64,000 nucleotides of DNA. It comes from JADCCX01 sp031373545. Its GTDB lineage: Bacteria; Pseudomonadota; Alphaproteobacteria; Rhizobiales; Beijerinckiaceae. Below the pieces are notes generated by a model. The model ran no database searches. It saw only the letters and a list, made by a program, of their open reading frames with translations, and had not been told where the DNA came from. The stretch covers positions 15,542 to 79,541 of the forward strand of contig JANMMT010000029.1 of assembly GCA_031373545.1 (NCBI GenBank). The letters run 5' to 3'. The translations under genes and the position numbers were made by a program. How positions within the stretch are numbered: the first letter of the stretch is position 1; each line of letters starts with the position of its first letter. Shown here one piece after another: positions 14,734 to 23,378 of this stretch.

Positions 14734-17700
14734 TCAGGCGAGCGCACTCACCTTTTTCCCCTCCGCCACACGCGCCAGATCGCCCATGAGGCGGCGGGTT
14801 TCGCGCAGTCGGCGACTTGGTTTCTCAAATTCGCCGATGAACACAACACGCATATCGGGCCGCACCTTGGCGAAGGTGCCGCGCTCCGCCACATAGCGCA
14901 CCAGCGCATCGGGGCGTGCAAAGGAATTGTCGCGGAAGGCGACGACGATGCCTTTCGGCCCCGCCTCCACCTTTTCCACATTGGCGCGGCGGCAGAGCTG
15001 CTTGATCGCCACGATGGACATGAGCAGGTCAACTTCCGGCGGGAGCGGGCCAAAACGATCAATGAGTTCGGCCGCAAAACTCTCGATGTCGGTTTCGTTC
15101 TCCAACGTCGCCAGGCGGCGGTAGAGCCCCATGCGCAGGTCAAGATCCGTGACGTAGCTCTCAGGGATCAGCACCGGCGTGCCCGTGACGATGGTGGGGG
15201 ACCAAGGCTCTTCATCGGGTTCTTCAACGCCGGCTTTCAGCGCCGATACGGCGTCCTCCAGCATCTGCTGGTACAACTCGTAGCCCACCTCCTTGATGTG
15301 GCCGGACTGTTCGTCGCCCAGCAGATTGCCCGCGCCGCGAATATCGAGATCATGGCTGGCGAGCTGGAAGCCTGCGCCCAGGTTATCGAGCGACTGGAGC
15401 ACCTTCAGCCGCTTCTCGGCCTGCGTGGTCACGGGCTTGTCGGCGGGCAGCGTGAACAGCGCGTAGGCGCGGGTCTTGGAGCGGCCCACGCGGCCGCGGA
15501 TCTGGTAGAGCTGCGCCAGACCGAACATGTCGGCGCGGTGCACGATGAGCGTGTTGGCGCGGGGGATATCGAGGCCTGATTCGATGATGGTGGTTGAAAC
15601 CAGCACATCGAACTTGCCGTCGTAGAAATCGTTCATCACCTGCTCAAGCTCGGTGGCGGCCATCTGGCCATGACCGACACAGTAGCGGATTTCCGGCACG
15701 TTCTTGTCGAGAAAATCGCGCACGGTGCCCAGGTCTTCGATGCGCGGCACCACATAGAAGCTCTGCCCTCCCCGGTAGCGTTCGCGCAGCAAGGCCTCGC
15801 GGATAATCAGCGGATCAAACGGCGTGACAAAGGTGCGCACGGCGAGGCGATCCACCGGCGGCGTGGCAATGATCGACAGCTCGCGCACGCCCGTCAACGC
15901 CAGTTGCAACGTGCGGGGAATGGGCGTCGCGGAGAGCGTGAGCACATGCACCTCGGCGCGCAGCTCCTTCAGGCGCTCCTTGTGGTTGACGCCGAAATGC
16001 TGCTCCTCATCGACGATCACCAGGCCGATGTCGCGGAAGGCGATGGATTTGCTCAGCAGCGCATGGGTGCCCACCACGATGTCCACCGTGCCATCGGTCA
16101 GGCCCTTCTTGGTGGCCGCGAGATCAGCGGAGCCTACCATGCGCGAGGCCTGCGCCACGCGGATGGGCAGGCCCTGGAAGCGGTCGGCAAAGGTGCGGTA
16201 ATGCTGGCGCGCCAGCAGCGTCGTGGGCACGACCACAGCCACCTGCTTGCCGGACAGTGCCACGGCGTAAGCCGCGCGCAAGGCCACCTCCGTCTTGCCG
16301 AAGCCCACGTCGCCGCAGACGAGGCGGTCCATGGGGCGGCCGGCGGCCAGGTCATCCAGCACGGCGTCGATCGCACCCTGCTGGTCATCGGTCGTGTCGT
16401 AGGGAAAACGCGCCACGAAATCGGCATAGCTGTTGTCGTTGGCCACGAACTTGGGGGCCTCCCGCAAGAGCCGCGCTGCCGCGATCTTGATGAGTTGGCG
16501 CGCCATGTCGCGGATGCGCTTCTTCAGCTTGGCCTTGCGGGCCTGCCATGCACCGCCGCCGAGGCGATCCAGCTGGACTTCCGTGTCCTCGCCGCCGTAG
16601 CGCGACAGCAGTTCGATGTTCTCGACGGGCAGGAACAGCTTGTCGCCGTTGTGGTAATGCAACTCCAGGCAATCATGGGGCGAGCCCAGCGCCGTCACGG
16701 CCTTGAGCCCGATGAAGCGGCCAATGCCGTGGTTGACATGCACGACGATGTCGCCCTGCCCGATGCTGGACAGCTCCGAGATAAAATCCTTGGCGCGCTT
16801 GGTGGTCTTGCGCCCGCTGCTCAGGCGCTCGCCCAGGATGTCCTGCTCGGCCAGCACAGCCAGATCCGGCAGTTCGAAGCCGGCCTCCAGCGGCAGCACC
16901 GCAAGGCCGACCTCGCCCGCGCCCAGGTTCTTGGCCGCCGCCAGTGAACCCACGGGCTTGTGCGCCTTCAACTTGTGATCCGCGAGTACCGTGCCCAGCC
17001 GCTCGGCGGACCCTTCCGACCAGCCCGCCAGCAACACGCGCTTGCCCACTTTTTGCAGCGCCTGCACATGGCTTGCGGCGGCGTCGAACACATTGACGGT
17101 TTCATCACCCCGCTCGGCGGCAAAGCTGCGCCCCTTGCGCGCGGCGAGGGAAATCACTTTCCGGGAGTCACTACCTCTGCCGCCATCGGGCACGGCGAAG
17201 GGCGTGAGCCGCACGGCAGGGGCCAGGCCCTCCGCCAACTCGTCGTCGGTGAAATACAGCGCCGCGCGCGGCAGCGGCTTGTAGGGCACGCCGCCGGTCA
17301 GCGATTCAAGGCCCGATTTGCGGCTCTCATAGTAATCCTGCGCTTGCACGAGGCGCTCCTGCATGGCGTCGCCGGCCTGATATTCGAGCACGGTCACGGC
17401 CTCCGGGAGATAATCCTGCAGGCGGTTCATCTTCTCGTGAAACAGCGGGGCCCAGTGCTCCATGCCCGAAAAGCGCCGCCCCTCGCTCACCGCCTCATAG
17501 AGCAGATCGCCCTTGGTGGCAGCTCCGAAGGCGGCGAGATAACCCTGACGGAATCGGCGGATCGCCTCGCTCGTCATCTGGAATTCGGCGGTCGGCACCA
17601 GCTCCAATGCACGCAGCTGGCCGGTGGAGCGCTGCGTTTCGGGATCGAACACGCGGATGGATTCCAGTGTGTCGCCAAAGAAATCCAGTCGGATCGGGCC

Positions 17701-18291
17701 GAGCAGCCCGGGTGCGTTCAAATCCAGAATGCCCCCGCGCACGGCGTATTCGCCCGCATCACGCACCGTTGTCGCGCGCTGAAAGCCGTTGTGCTCCAGC
17801 CATTTGATCAGGTCATTCAGATCGAGCGCATTGCCCGGATTGGCGGCGAGGGCCTGCGCCGCGACCCAACTGAAGGGCGGCACGCGCTGCACCACGGCAT
17901 TGGCCGTGCTGACAACGACGCGCGGGCGCTCGCCGCCCCGCGTGCGCACCAGCCGGGAGAGCGTCGCCATGCGCCGCGCCACGATGCTGGCATTCGGTGA
18001 TGCGCGGTCATAGGGCTGGCAATCCCAGGCGGGAAACGACAGCACCTCGATCTCGGGCGCAAAGAAGGCCAGCCCCTCCTCGATGTGCTGGGCGCGTGTC
18101 GCATCACGCGCCACCGCCAGCACCAGCGCGGGCGCATCAACGCCCGCCTTGAAACGCCCGCGCGCGATCTCGGCAATGGCCAGCGCCTCCGTGCCATCGG
18201 CCACCTCGGCGAAGGTGAAGGGTTGGCCGGATTGAAGCAGCAGTGGAGGCAGAAGCAGTGCAGGAGTAAGCATGGAGATGGGTGACTTCAC
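14734..18291 (-). CDS. mfd: Transcription-repair coupling factor Mfd
   Basis: Mfd removes RNA polymerase stalled at DNA lesions and recruits UvrA for excision repair. The 1185-residue protein has the N-terminal UvrB-like region, the RNA polymerase interaction domain (around GDIVVHVNHGIGRF), and the RecG-like translocase with Walker A GDVGFGKTEVALRA and box II DEEQHFG. The helicase motif STTIIESGLDIPRAN and the C-terminal TRCF domain follow. The start is taken as GTG at 18291, directly after the sdhE stop; ATG at 18273 is an alternative. The sdhE-mfd order is common in Hyphomicrobiales. Confidence 0.97.
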   Translation of the reverse strand: MKSPISMLTPALLLPPLLLQSGQPFTFAEVADGTEALAIAEIARGRFKAGVDAPALVLAVARDATRAQHIEEGLAFFAPEIEVLSFPAWDCQPYDRASPNASIVARRMATLSRLVRTRGGERPRVVVSTANAVVQRVPPFSWVAAQALAANPGNALDLNDLIKWLEHNGFQRATTVRDAGEYAVRGGILDLNAPGLLGPIRLDFFGDTLESIRVFDPETQRSTGQLRALELVPTAEFQMTSEAIRRFRQGYLAAFGAATKGDLLYEAVSEGRRFSGMEHWAPLFHEKMNRLQDYLPEAVTVLEYQAGDAMQERLVQAQDYYESRKSGLESLTGGVPYKPLPRAALYFTDDELAEGLAPAVRLTPFAVPDGGRGSDSRKVISLAARKGRSFAAERGDETVNVFDAAASHVQALQKVGKRVLLAGWSEGSAERLGTVLADHKLKAHKPVGSLAAAKNLGAGEVGLAVLPLEAGFELPDLAVLAEQDILGERLSSGRKTTKRAKDFISELSSIGQGDIVVHVNHGIGRFIGLKAVTALGSPHDCLELHYHNGDKLFLPVENIELLSRYGGEDTEVQLDRLGGGAWQARKAKLKKRIRDMARQLIKIAAARLLREAPKFVANDNSYADFVARFPYDTTDDQQGAIDAVLDDLAAGRPMDRLVCGDVGFGKTEVALRAAYAVALSGKQVAVVVPTTLLARQHYRTFADRFQGLPIRVAQASRMVGSADLAATKKGLTDGTVDIVVGTHALLSKSIAFRDIGLVIVDEEQHFGVNHKERLKELRAEVHVLTLSATPIPRTLQLALTGVRELSIIATPPVDRLAVRTFVTPFDPLIIREALLRERYRGGQSFYVVPRIEDLGTVRDFLDKNVPEIRYCVGHGQMAATELEQVMNDFYDGKFDVLVSTTIIESGLDIPRANTLIVHRADMFGLAQLYQIRGRVGRSKTRAYALFTLPADKPVTTQAEKRLKVLQSLDNLGAGFQLASHDLDIRGAGNLLGDEQSGHIKEVGYELYQQMLEDAVSALKAGVEEPDEEPWSPTIVTGTPVLIPESYVTDLDLRMGLYRRLATLENETDIESFAAELIDRFGPLPPEVDLLMSIVAIKQLCRRANVEKVEAGPKGIVVAFRDNSFARPDALVRYVAERGTFAKVRPDMRVVFIGEFEKPSRRLRETRRLMGDLARVAEGKKVSALA

Positions 18292-18603
18292 TCAACCGCG
18301 CGAAGGATCGGCATGAACGGGCTTGTCATGGGAGTGAAAGGCCTTGAGCGCGCGGTAAACCTCCGTGTCGTAATTGATCGGCACCGGCTCGCGGTTGGTG
18401 ATCCAGGCCAGCAGATCGCGATCAGGGGCCTCGATCAGCAGTTCGAATACATCAAGGTCTGCTTCGCTCATCGTATCGGCGTTGTGCTCGAAAAAGCGAC
18501 CCATGATCAAATCCATCTCGCGCATGCCCCGGTGCCAGGCGCGAAAGAGGATCTTCTTGCGGCGCGGGTGCAGACCATCGGTGGAGCGGACAAGGCCGGA
18601 CAT
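18292..18603 (-). CDS. sdhE: FAD assembly factor SdhE
   Basis: SdhE helps attach FAD covalently to the flavoprotein subunit of succinate dehydrogenase. The 103-residue protein has the family motif RAWHRGMREMDLIMGRF, containing the conserved RGxxE-type segment, then a helical bundle. ATG at 18603 was preferred over an upstream TTG. mfd starts immediately after its stop codon, so translation is probably coupled. Confidence 0.92.
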   Translation of the reverse strand: MSGLVRSTDGLHPRRKKILFRAWHRGMREMDLIMGRFFEHNADTMSEADLDVFELLIEAPDRDLLAWITNREPVPINYDTEVYRALKAFHSHDKPVHADPSRG

Positions 18604-18691
18604 GGACAAACCTGTTCTCTAAAGCAATAGCCAAGGCTATAGCGCCCGCCGCCTCGCCTGTCAGTGATCAATATGGTCGCGCGGCGGGAAA

Positions 18692-18719
18692 CAAAAAAGG
18701 CGCCCCAGCGGAGCGCCTT
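18692..18719 (-). terminator. Terminator after rplT
   Basis: On the minus strand AAGGCGC pairs with GCGCCTT (18713-18719 with 18697-18703), followed by a run of Ts. It lies 40 bases after the rplT stop. Confidence 0.82.
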
Positions 18720-18758
18720 GATCTGTCTACAGCGAACGATTTCAAGCCGCCTTGAAAC

Positions 18759-19109
18759 TCAAGCCGCTTTGGCCTGAGCCACAATCGCCGCGAAGGCCGC
18801 CGGTTCCGACATGGCGATGGCCGCCATCATCTTGCGGTCAACCGCAACGCCGGCCTTGGTGAGGCCGCCGATCAGCTGCGAGTATGTGAGGCCATGCTCA
18901 CGGGCCGCCGCGTTGATGCGCTGAATCCAGAGGCCCCGGAAATCGCGCTTCTTGAGCTTGCGATCCTTGGTGGACCACTGCATGGCGCGATCGACAGCCG
19001 CCTTGGCCGTGCGGATCGTGTTCTTGCGGCGACCATAAAAGCCTTTGGCGGCCTTGAGGGTCTTCTTGTGTTTTGCGTGGGACGTTACGCCCCGTTTGAC
19101 GCGAGCCAT
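18759..19109 (-). CDS. rplT: 50S ribosomal protein L20
   Basis: L20 binds 23S rRNA early in 50S assembly. The 116-residue protein starts MARVKRGVTSHAKHKK and has the expected highly basic N-terminal arm and LWIQRINAAAREHGLTYSQ globular part. It follows rpmI by 24 bases. pheS and pheT, which usually follow in alphaproteobacteria, do not lie next to it here. Confidence 0.99.
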   Translation of the reverse strand: MARVKRGVTSHAKHKKTLKAAKGFYGRRKNTIRTAKAAVDRAMQWSTKDRKLKKRDFRGLWIQRINAAAREHGLTYSQLIGGLTKAGVAVDRKMMAAIAMSEPAAFAAIVAQAKAA

Positions 19110-19133
19110 TTTTCAGTTCTCCTCGGGGTTCGG

Positions 19134-19337
19134 TCAGCGTGAGCCGGGCAGGCGATACCAGATGACGTTATCGCCATCGGTCTTGAACATCACCTTGGTG
19201 CCGCGGTGGTCGCGGATCTGCTTCTTCGTGCGCTTGATCATGCCGTGACGCTTGCCGGACTGCTGGTACTTGACCTTGCCGCCCGCCGTCACTTTGAAGC
19301 GCTTCTTCGCACCCGAGTGCGTTTTCAGCTTGGGCAT
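19134..19337 (-). CDS. rpmI: 50S ribosomal protein L35
   Basis: This 67-residue basic protein starts MPKLKTHSGAKKRFKVT and contains GKRHGMIKRTKKQIRDHRG, both standard for L35. ATG at 19337 is the family start; an upstream extension is spurious. It forms the rpmI-rplT operon. The 162 bases upstream contain no infC and no obvious leader structure. Confidence 0.98.
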   Translation of the reverse strand: MPKLKTHSGAKKRFKVTAGGKVKYQQSGKRHGMIKRTKKQIRDHRGTKVMFKTDGDNVIWYRLPGSR

Positions 19338-19499
19338 TTTACTCTTCCTGGCTGTGGCAGACTCAAAGAAAAGTCCGCGCATGTGATTGACACGTTCGCG
19401 CAACCGCCGCGGCAGCCCATTACTGGCCGGGCGATTGGGAAGCGGCGGCTATGGCGGAAATGCACGGCTTTGGCAAGCGCGCATGGAGGATAAAGCGCG

Positions 19500-19979
19500 T
19501 CAGGGCGCAAATCCGGCGCGTTTCAACCGCGTGAGGGCCAGATCGAGCGCAGAGAGAAAGGCAGAGCGGTCCCGGGGGCCAAACGGCGGTGGGCCGCCGG
19601 TGATTCCACCGGCAGAGCGCAACTGATCCATCAGATTGCGCGTGGCCAGCGCCATGCCGATGGATTCTTCTGTGAATGCGCGGCCATTGGGGGCGATCAC
19701 ATCCGCCCCCGCCTTCACGCAGCGCGCCGCCAGCGGCACATCGGTGGTGACAACAACGGCCCCGCGCGCGGCGCGTTCGGCGATCCAGTCGTCCGCCACA
19801 TCCGGCCCGGCGGCCACCACCACGCGCTCGATCAGGACATCTCTGGGCACATGGATGAAACTGTTGGCGACGACGAATGTTTTCACACCGTGGCGGATGG
19901 CGACCTTGTATGCCTCGTCCTTCACCGGGCACGCGTCGGCATCAATGAAGAGCTGGATGGGTTTTGTCGGCACAGTCAT
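19500..19979 (-). CDS. YaiI/YqxD family protein (UPF0178)
   Basis: This 159-residue protein belongs to the conserved UPF0178 family (DUF188). It has the PIN-like start IQLFIDADACPVKDE, then VTTDVPLAARCVKAGADVI and the glycine-rich TGGPPPFGPRDRSAF. The acidic residues suggest a PIN-domain nuclease fold, but activity is not established for the family. ATG at 19979 is chosen over TTG at 19985. It is divergent from metX with about 100 bases between. Confidence 0.9.
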   Translation of the reverse strand: MTVPTKPIQLFIDADACPVKDEAYKVAIRHGVKTFVVANSFIHVPRDVLIERVVVAAGPDVADDWIAERAARGAVVVTTDVPLAARCVKAGADVIAPNGRAFTEESIGMALATRNLMDQLRSAGGITGGPPPFGPRDRSAFLSALDLALTRLKRAGFAP

Positions 19980-20080
19980 GCGCAAAGCTCGTTGCGCTCC
20001 GCGCGCGCTGCGTCAAGCACACTTCACAAGTCGCGCGCCGTTCTGTAAAGAGAACGCATCGGCCTTCAGAAAGGTCCAAG

Positions 20081-21262
20081 TTGTCAAAGTCACACGCCCG
20101 CTCCCCCCTTCTGCTTGACCCTGCGGCGCAGGCCGATGCGCCGACAAGCGAAGTCGCGCGTTTTGGCGTGAATCACCCGCTGGTGCTGGATTCGGGCGCG
20201 AAACTCAATCATCTCCAGATCGCCTACAACACCTACGGCACGCTCAACGGGGCCAAATCCAACGCCGTGCTGGTCTGCCATGCGCTGACGGGCGATCAGC
20301 ATGTGGCCAATGGGCACCCCGTCACGGGCAAATCCGGCTGGTGGGAAACCCTGATCGGGCCGGGCCGGATCATCGACACGAACCGCTACTTCGTCATCTG
20401 CTCCAACGTGCTGGGGGCCTGCATGGGCACCACCGGCCCCGCTTCGCTCAACCCCGAGACGGGCAAGCCTTGGGCCATCGATTTTCCGCTGGTCACCATC
20501 CGCGACATGGTGCGGGCACAGGCCATGCTGGTGGATCACCTGGGCATCGAAACACTGTTTGCGGTGCTGGGCGGATCCATGGGCGGCATGCAGGTGCTGG
20601 AATGGGCGGCGACCTACAAGGAGCGCGTCTTTGCCGCCATGCCGATTGCCACGGCGCACAAGCATTCGGCGCAGAACATCGCCTTTCACGAAGTCGGCCG
20701 CCAAGCCGTGATGGCAGACCCCGATTGGCTGGCCGGACGCTACCGCGAGCAAGGCAAGCGGCCCGAAAAAGGCCTCGGCGTGGCGCGTATGGCCGCGCAC
20801 ATCACCTATCTCTCCGAGCCAGCTTTGCAGCGCAAATTCGGCCGCAATTTGCAGGATCGCGCCGCGCCGACCTTCACCTTCGATGCGGATTTTCAGGTGG
20901 AGAGTTACCTGCGCCATCAAGGCTCCAGTTTCGTGGAGCGCTTTGACGCCAACAGCTATCTCTACCTCACCCGCGCGATGGATTACTTCGATCTCGCCGC
21001 CGACCACGACGGTGTGCTGGCGCGGGCCTTCGCGGGCTCCAAGACCCGCTTCTGCATGGCTTCTTTCAGTTCGGACTGGCTGTTTCCGACCACGGACAGC
21101 CGCGCTGTGGTGCACGCGCTCAATGCGGCGGGCGCGCGGGTGTCGTTTGTGGAAATCGACACGGACAAGGGCCACGATGCTTTCCTGCTGGAGGAGCCGG
21201 AGTTCTTCGCCACGCTTGGTGGGTTTGTGGCGGCGGCGGCCAAAGCGCGAGGGTTAAATTGA
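20081..21262 (+). CDS. metX: Homoserine O-acetyltransferase MetX
   Basis: MetX acetylates (or in some bacteria succinylates) homoserine for methionine synthesis. The 393-residue alpha/beta hydrolase-fold protein has the nucleophile serine in GGSMGGMQVLEWA, the aspartate in SSDWLFPTTDSR and the histidine in DKGHDAFLLEE. A TTG start at 20081 is inferred: AAAGG precedes it and it gives the family's normal length; no ATG fits between it and GVNHPL. metW follows on the same strand after a repeat-bearing gap. Confidence 0.93.
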   Translation: MSKSHARSPLLLDPAAQADAPTSEVARFGVNHPLVLDSGAKLNHLQIAYNTYGTLNGAKSNAVLVCHALTGDQHVANGHPVTGKSGWWETLIGPGRIIDTNRYFVICSNVLGACMGTTGPASLNPETGKPWAIDFPLVTIRDMVRAQAMLVDHLGIETLFAVLGGSMGGMQVLEWAATYKERVFAAMPIATAHKHSAQNIAFHEVGRQAVMADPDWLAGRYREQGKRPEKGLGVARMAAHITYLSEPALQRKFGRNLQDRAAPTFTFDADFQVESYLRHQGSSFVERFDANSYLYLTRAMDYFDLAADHDGVLARAFAGSKTRFCMASFSSDWLFPTTDSRAVVHALNAAGARVSFVEIDTDKGHDAFLLEEPEFFATLGGFVAAAAKARGLN

Positions 21263-21279
21263 GTGCGCTTTATCTCCTT

Positions 21280-21450
21280 CCTTCTCCCCTTGCGGGAGAA
21301 GGTGGACTTCGCGTCTGCGAAGGCCGGATGAGGGGATTGGTGCCAGTCATCCTCTCCCGGCTCAGCTCTTTTGAATGTCGAAATGCTCGCTCAGCGAGCC
21401 CCCTCATCCGACCTGCTTTGCAGGCCACCTTCTCCCGCAGGGGGAGAAGG
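21280..21450. repeat. Inverted pair of REP-like palindromic elements
   Basis: Two related arms (21280-21335 and 21399-21450) face each other: TTCTCCCCTTGCGGGAGAAGG...CGGATGAGGGG and CCCCTCATCCG...CCTTCTCCCGCAGGGGGAGAAGG. Each arm also folds on itself (for example CTTCGC/GCGAAG and CCTGC/GCAGG). It looks like a bacterial interspersed palindromic unit placed between metX and metW. Confidence 0.8.
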
Positions 21451-21461
21451 GAGAGAGCTTC

Positions 21462-22106
21462 ATGGCCATGACCGTCTCTGATCCGCACCTTTCCTCCGGT
21501 CCCGGCGCGCGTGTCGACCTCCTGATGATCGCCGACATGGTGGACCCGGGCAGCCGCGTGCTCGATGTGGGCTGCGGCGACGGCGCGTTGCTCGACCTGC
21601 TCACCTTCGGCAAAGGCGTGGACGCGCGGGGCATTGAACTCTCCAAGGAGGGCGTGGCGCGCTGCGTGGCGCGCGGGCTCGCCGTGATCCAGGGCGATGC
21701 GGATGCGGATTTGCGCGATTACCCGGATGACTCGTTTGATTACGTCATTCTCTCCCAGACCATCCAGGCCACGCGCAACCCGCGCCAAGTGCTCGAACAG
21801 ATGCTGCGCGTGGGGCGGCGCGCCATCGTCTCGTTCCCCAATTTCGGACACTGGAAAGTGCGGCGCGATCTGGTGTTCAAGGGTCGTATGCCGGTGACGG
21901 AAAACCTGCCGGATACGTGGTACGACACGCCCAATATCCATTTTTGCACGATCCGCGATTTCGTGGACCTCGTGGGCGAAATCGGCGCCCAGATGGAGCG
22001 CGCGCAGGCGCTGAACGCGGCAGGACGTGTCATCCGCCTCACCGCGCCGTGGTGGTTCTGGAACCTTTTTGGCGAGCAGGCCGTGTTCGTGCTGAAGCGC
22101 AGCTGA
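21462..22106 (+). CDS. metW: Methionine biosynthesis protein MetW
   Basis: MetW is a SAM-methyltransferase-fold partner that MetX needs for activity in several proteobacteria. The 214-residue protein has motif I VLDVGCGDGALLDLL near residue 30, DYVILSQTIQATRNP in the centre, and the typical SFPNFGHWKVRRDLVFKGRMP segment. GGGAGAGAGC precedes the ATG at 21462. It pairs with metX on the same strand, though palindromic repeats separate them. Confidence 0.95.
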   Translation: MAMTVSDPHLSSGPGARVDLLMIADMVDPGSRVLDVGCGDGALLDLLTFGKGVDARGIELSKEGVARCVARGLAVIQGDADADLRDYPDDSFDYVILSQTIQATRNPRQVLEQMLRVGRRAIVSFPNFGHWKVRRDLVFKGRMPVTENLPDTWYDTPNIHFCTIRDFVDLVGEIGAQMERAQALNAAGRVIRLTAPWWFWNLFGEQAVFVLKRS

Positions 22107-22159
22107 GCGACAGTGAACGGTTGGCCGGCCGTGTTTCCGATAAATCTGATTTATCCCTT

Positions 22160-22187
22160 TTGACAAAACGTTAATTCATTATAAAGT
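22160..22187 (+). promoter_or_regulatory. Putative sigma70-type promoter of the first M91-like gene
   Basis: TTGACA (22160-22165) and TAAAGT (22182-22187) are separated by 16 bases in a locally AT-rich region, 17 bases before the ATG at 22205. A GAGG ribosome binding site lies at 22196-22199. Confidence 0.5.
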
Positions 22188-22204
22188 ACTTATGCGAGGT
22201 ATTT

Positions 22205-23224
22205 ATGTCTGGACGTGACGAGACCACATTATCCATCGGGCGATCTGATTCTCCACAGCGCGGCGCGCAGACCGGCGGGGAGATAAGCTTCAGTTCATTC
22301 GTGAAAGCCTCATTCGCCAGCGGGAGTGCCCTGGCCACAACGGCGCCATTGACAGGGACGGGTACGATATCCCGGGGCGAGCCAGGCACTGCGTTCGGGC
22401 TGTCAAAGATGAATGCCGCGCCGCAGAAACTGCTGACGGGCGCCGATGCCAACGTCGCAGCGGATCGGATTGCCAACCAAGCCTGGCACCCGCCAGCGGC
22501 GATGAGGGCTCCGGCAGACGAGCAGGACCCCGGCTACACATCCTTGAAAGACACGCTGAAAGATGCGCGCAAAAACGGCAAATCCGTCGTCGCAACCTAC
22601 GGCGAGATGATTTTCCTCGGCGATGGCAAGACACCCATGGCAACGCAGCAGCGCAATGTCAGCGCTGCCATCGCCAAGCTGCGGGAATCGCCCACGGGCC
22701 GCGATCTGGTCGATGGCATCGCCGACAAGAAGGGGCTGCCCATGCTTGTCACGCTCAACACTGCCGGAAACGCCGAGACGCAACCTGCCGAAACGCAGAT
22801 CACCGTGCAGGGTAAAAACGGCAAGCCGCAGCAGTTGGCCGTCCATGCCGCAAACTATGACCGCATCGATTGGGACCCCACGGTCGGCATGGCTTCCAGA
22901 AATGGCACCGCCCCGCCCTGGCTCATCCTTGGCCACGAGTTGCAGCATGAAAAGCAATTCAATGCACTGCGCGACCGCAACGTTTCGAAAACCTATCCCG
23001 ACGGCATGATCCAGAGCTTCAAGAGCTGGGAGACGGATGCGCGCGGTGCGGGCAATTCCAAGCGGCCCAACGGCATTGCCGACATCGAGGACGATGCGAC
23101 CAACATTGAGAACCGCATCCTGCGCGAGATCGGACGCCCACCCGCACGCACGAAATACGACGAGGATTTCACCCTTGTGCGCGTGCCGGATGCGGTGTCA
23201 TTTCCCAGGAACCGCAAGAAATGA
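22205..23224 (+). CDS. M91-like zinc metalloprotease (effector-type), paralog 1
   Basis: This 339-residue protein looks like a peptidase M91 family member (relatives include the effectors NleD, HopH1 and XopG). The zinc site is LGHELQHEKQF, with H244, E245 and H248; E302 in DATNIENRILREIG fits the third zinc ligand. The following RPPARTKYDE matches the family's R..Y end. Upstream, SPTGRDLVDGI and IDWDPTVGM fit the domain core. Residues 1-100 are polar, Ser/Thr/Ala-rich and without a classical signal peptide, as in secreted effectors. The next gene is a paralog. No type III secretion genes are visible. Target and role are unknown. Confidence 0.72.
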   Translation: MSGRDETTLSIGRSDSPQRGAQTGGEISFSSFVKASFASGSALATTAPLTGTGTISRGEPGTAFGLSKMNAAPQKLLTGADANVAADRIANQAWHPPAAMRAPADEQDPGYTSLKDTLKDARKNGKSVVATYGEMIFLGDGKTPMATQQRNVSAAIAKLRESPTGRDLVDGIADKKGLPMLVTLNTAGNAETQPAETQITVQGKNGKPQQLAVHAANYDRIDWDPTVGMASRNGTAPPWLILGHELQHEKQFNALRDRNVSKTYPDGMIQSFKSWETDARGAGNSKRPNGIADIEDDATNIENRILREIGRPPARTKYDEDFTLVRVPDAVSFPRNRKK

Positions 23225-23328
23225 ACAATGCTGATCTGCGGCGCCACATGATGGCGCCGCTTTAAAAAAGGCAAAGCGCCTGTGCGGAGGATCTGCCTTA
23301 ACGCCGCTAAAAATTCCATAAACTGATA

Positions 23329-23378
23329 TTGACCGTTATTTTGATACAGTGTATCCGTTTTATTGAATAGGGATACAC
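23329..23378 (+). promoter_or_regulatory. Putative promoter and perfect inverted repeat before paralog 2
   Basis: TTGACC (23329-23334) and TATCCG (23352-23357) are 17 bases apart. GTGTATCC (23349-23356), overlapping the -10, is a perfect inverted repeat of GGATACAC (23371-23378), which touches the ATG at 23379 and contains the GGGA ribosome binding site. It could be an operator or an RNA hairpin hiding the start. Confidence 0.5.

Noticed and set aside
19980..20080. Possible SAM-II riboswitch before metX
   Set aside because: The position is right for an alphaproteobacterial SAM-II leader, but I could not find a convincing pseudoknot or core motif in these 100 bases.
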